From contig JAEZFD010000043.1 of NCBI GenBank assembly GCA_023417655.1, forward strand, positions 124,001 to 188,000: a stretch of DNA of 64,000 nucleotides, written 5' to 3'. Below are positions 62,470 through 64,000 of this stretch, one piece after another. Below the pieces are notes generated by a model, which had not been told where the DNA came from, ran no database searches, and saw only the letters and a program-made list of their open reading frames with translations. The stretch is from Planctomycetota bacterium. Lineage in GTDB: Bacteria > Planctomycetota > Planctomycetia > Planctomycetales > Planctomycetaceae. Positions within the stretch are counted from its first letter, which is position 1, and the number at the start of each line of letters is the position of its first letter. Both the position numbers and the translations under genes were made by a program.

Positions 62470-63438
62470 ATGACAGGTACACCCCCTTCGACGAATGCGA
62501 ATGATCACTATCACCACACGCCAGAGCCAAATGAGCTGGGCAAGGTTCTGAATTCAGGCTTAGCCAAATCGGAACCGTACTGGAATCAAATTCTGATCGC
62601 GGTTGTTGTACTGGTCGTTCTGGCGGCGGGGTACGTCTTCTGGAAACGCAGCAGCGACGCGCAGAAGTCGGTCGGCTGGAGTGAGTTCGCTCTCTGTCGC
62701 GCTCCGGATGATTATCTCGCACTCGCTGACAAATACCCGGATGCCCCTGTCGGTCAATGGGCTCGTCTGCAGGCGGCCCGACAGTTCCTCGGGGAAGGTC
62801 TGGCACAAACTCTGACGAACCGTGCTGCCAGCGACGAGCGTCTGCAGCAGTCACAGTCGGCTTATGACAAACTTCTTAAGCAGGATGTCTCTCCGCTCAT
62901 TCGGGAAGAAGCTCTGTATGGTCTGGCGACCGCACAAGAAGCACTGTCCAGCGGCGATGAAAAGACCGCCATTCAGACATACGAACAGCTGCTGAAAGAG
63001 TTCCCGCAGTCTCAGCACCGCCTCTGGGCGAAGGAACGAATTGAAGCACTGAAGGCCCCGGGCACGAGCGACTTCTACGCCTGGTTCCGCAAGCAGAATC
63101 CGAAACCGGCTGATCGCCCTTCTCCGCTTGATATCCCAGCGACACCGCCAGAGGACGTGTTTAAGGACATCCAGCTGCCGACCGGCAATCCTCCCAAAGA
63201 AGGCTCCCCCGCTACTGAGATGAAACTGGAACTGCCAAAGCCAGAAGGCGAACCAGCGAAGCCGCTCCCGGGAGGAGCGACCCCTCCAGCTGATTCAGCA
63301 AAGTCTTCGGCTCCAGCAATGCCAGCAGACGCTCCAAAGGCAGACGCTCCAAAGGCAGACGCTCCAAAAGCTGACGCTCCAAAAGCTGACGCTCCAAAAG
63401 CTGACGAAGCCAAGCCAGCTGAAGAAGCCAAGAAGTAA
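62470..63438 (+). CDS. membrane-anchored TPR protein with Ala/Pro/Lys-rich tail
   Basis: A 322-residue protein. A cytoplasmic His/Pro-rich start is followed by one membrane helix (ILIAVVVLVVLAAGYVFWKR, about 41-60). A tetratricopeptide-like region follows (about 65-200: FALCRAPDDYLALADKYPDA, LAKSEPYW before it; EEALYGLATAQEALSSGDEK, AIQTYEQLLKEFPQ). The general layout resembles YfgM/PpiD-associated membrane TPR proteins. The C-terminal 100 residues are Pro/Ala/Lys-rich, ending in five copies of ADAPK. The tail probably lies outside the membrane and acts as a flexible spacer. An RluA-family gene follows 108 bases downstream; a hairpin lies between. Confidence 0.82.
   Translation: MTGTPPSTNANDHYHHTPEPNELGKVLNSGLAKSEPYWNQILIAVVVLVVLAAGYVFWKRSSDAQKSVGWSEFALCRAPDDYLALADKYPDAPVGQWARLQAARQFLGEGLAQTLTNRAASDERLQQSQSAYDKLLKQDVSPLIREEALYGLATAQEALSSGDEKTAIQTYEQLLKEFPQSQHRLWAKERIEALKAPGTSDFYAWFRKQNPKPADRPSPLDIPATPPEDVFKDIQLPTGNPPKEGSPATEMKLELPKPEGEPAKPLPGGATPPADSAKSSAPAMPADAPKADAPKADAPKADAPKADAPKADEAKPAEEAKK
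63331..63405 (+). repeat. 15-bp tandem repeat, five copies, inside the TPR gene
   Basis: Five 15-base units, two of GCTCCAAAGGCAGAC and three of GCTCCAAAAGCTGAC, encode the ADAPK repeats of the tail. In-frame units allow copy-number change without a frameshift. Confidence 0.95.
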
Positions 63439-63473
63439 TTAGCTCGAACACCTGTCAAACAGGTTTTCTCTTC

Positions 63474-63499
63474 GCCCGTCCGGTGTACGCCGGACGGGC
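63474..63499 (+). terminator. hairpin between the TPR gene and the RluA-family gene
   Basis: Perfect 10-bp inverted repeat GCCCGTCCGG/CCGGACGGGC (63474-63483/63490-63499) without a T run. A second, smaller hairpin with TTTTC lies at about 63449-63470. Together they may terminate the TPR transcript. Confidence 0.6.
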
Positions 63500-63546
63500 A
63501 ATTCGTTCCATCGCTTGTCATTTTCTGATTTCAGCGGCAATTGCGC

Positions 63547-64000
63547 ATGACCGAGGAATTTTCATCTGAGGTCCAGTCGCTCACGGTTGAGGCACGTGGC
63601 CACGGCTGGCGCGTCGATCATTACCTCACTCGCATCTTCCCCAATCACAGCCGGGGACTCTTTCAAAAGGCGATTGAACAGCAGACCGTGCTCGTCAACG
63701 GTCTTGTCGTGAAGGCAAGCCGCCGCCTCAGGGTGAATGATCGCATCACGCTGACCCTGCCCAAGCAGCCGGATAGCAGCATCGCGGCTGAGAATCTGCC
63801 AATCGAAGTGATCTATGAAGATGACGCACTCGCCGTCATCAATAAAGCGGCCAATATGGTCACGCATCCCGGGAAAGCCAACTATACCGGGACTCTGGCT
63901 GCTGCCGTCCAGTATCACTTCGATACGCTGAGCGACGTTGCCGGTGAACTCAGGCCGGGGATCGTTCACCGTCTCGATCGCGACACTACCGGTGTCATCA
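63547..64000 (+). CDS. RluA-family pseudouridine synthase (3' truncated)
   Basis: The first 151 codons of a pseudouridine synthase of the RluA/RluD group, cut by the window end. An S4-like RNA-binding domain comes first (GWRVDHYLTRIFPNHSRGLF, then VLVNGLVVKASRRLRVNDRI). The catalytic domain starts with VIYEDDALAVINKAANMVTH. The catalytic aspartate lies in HRLDRDTTGV, 7 codons before the end. Enzymes of this group isomerise uridines in 23S rRNA or tRNA; the exact target cannot be told without the C-terminus. The ATG at 63547 gives a usual N-terminus. Confidence 0.94.
   Translation, partial: MTEEFSSEVQSLTVEARGHGWRVDHYLTRIFPNHSRGLFQKAIEQQTVLVNGLVVKASRRLRVNDRITLTLPKQPDSSIAAENLPIEVIYEDDALAVINKAANMVTHPGKANYTGTLAAAVQYHFDTLSDVAGELRPGIVHRLDRDTTGVI

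Overview
The window is a chromosomal segment of a Planctomycetes bacterium. The support is five DUF1559 pseudopilin-like genes (each with an N-terminal GFTLIELLVVI-type prepilin segment or a degenerate version of it), FloA, DUF6800, a Gfo/Idh/MocA oxidoreductase, a BPSS1187-type hydrolase, and a giant secreted protein joining a heme-c motif, a predicted propeller and a cupredoxin. Base composition is moderately GC-rich. I cannot name the genus. No rRNA, tRNA, CRISPR array, phage or transposase gene was recognised.

Layout. 1-13.5 kb: truncated oxidoreductase; two DUF1559/lipoprotein units on the minus strand; between them a PfkB kinase, a class V aminotransferase, a metal ABC permease-regulator fusion with its ATPase, gltX, and a secreted glycerophosphodiesterase; then an isochorismatase-like hydrolase. 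13.8-22.3 kb: FHA-GAF-SpoIIE phosphatase, AstE/AspA-like hydrolase, the 1316-residue multidomain protein, and a short UvrC. 22.4-27.5 kb is the accessory part: a helix-rich RNA-like region with an extended Shine-Dalgarno and a terminator, unknown genes, two copies of a dispersed repeat, DUF4926, a leucine-rich-repeat gene broken by an in-frame TGA, and a cobalamin riboswitch. 27.5-38 kb: a DUF1559/lipoprotein pair downstream of that riboswitch, a divergent DUF1559 gene beside hemW, a ComEA-like protein, a Flp-like pilin candidate, KAS III, a small conserved-looking protein, floA, BON and EVE proteins. 38-64 kb is mostly housekeeping: nfo, DUF368, dxr-rseP, an NtrC-like regulator without GAFTGA, PhzF, an FAD oxidoreductase, DUF6800, an acyltransferase, mazG, a Nudix hydrolase, cdd, esterase, DUF1559, a Tat-exported phospholipase C, dapF, a TPR protein, and the start of an RluA-family synthase.

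How genes fit together. dxr and rseP overlap and look translationally coupled. The metal ATPase and permease-regulator form a tight two-gene operon without a binding protein. mazG, a Nudix hydrolase and cdd form a loose nucleotide-metabolism neighbourhood. Three DUF1559 genes are each followed by a small lipoprotein gene, which suggests a recurring envelope module.

The strongest unexplained signals are three. First, a 100-nt element follows the stop codon of two DUF1559 genes; the two copies align without gaps at about 69% identity, and all differences in its main helix preserve pairing. Second, the 22.53-22.92 kb region combines a near-complete complement of the 16S rRNA tail with dense hairpins. 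Third, a cobalamin riboswitch lies upstream of a DUF1559/lipoprotein pair.
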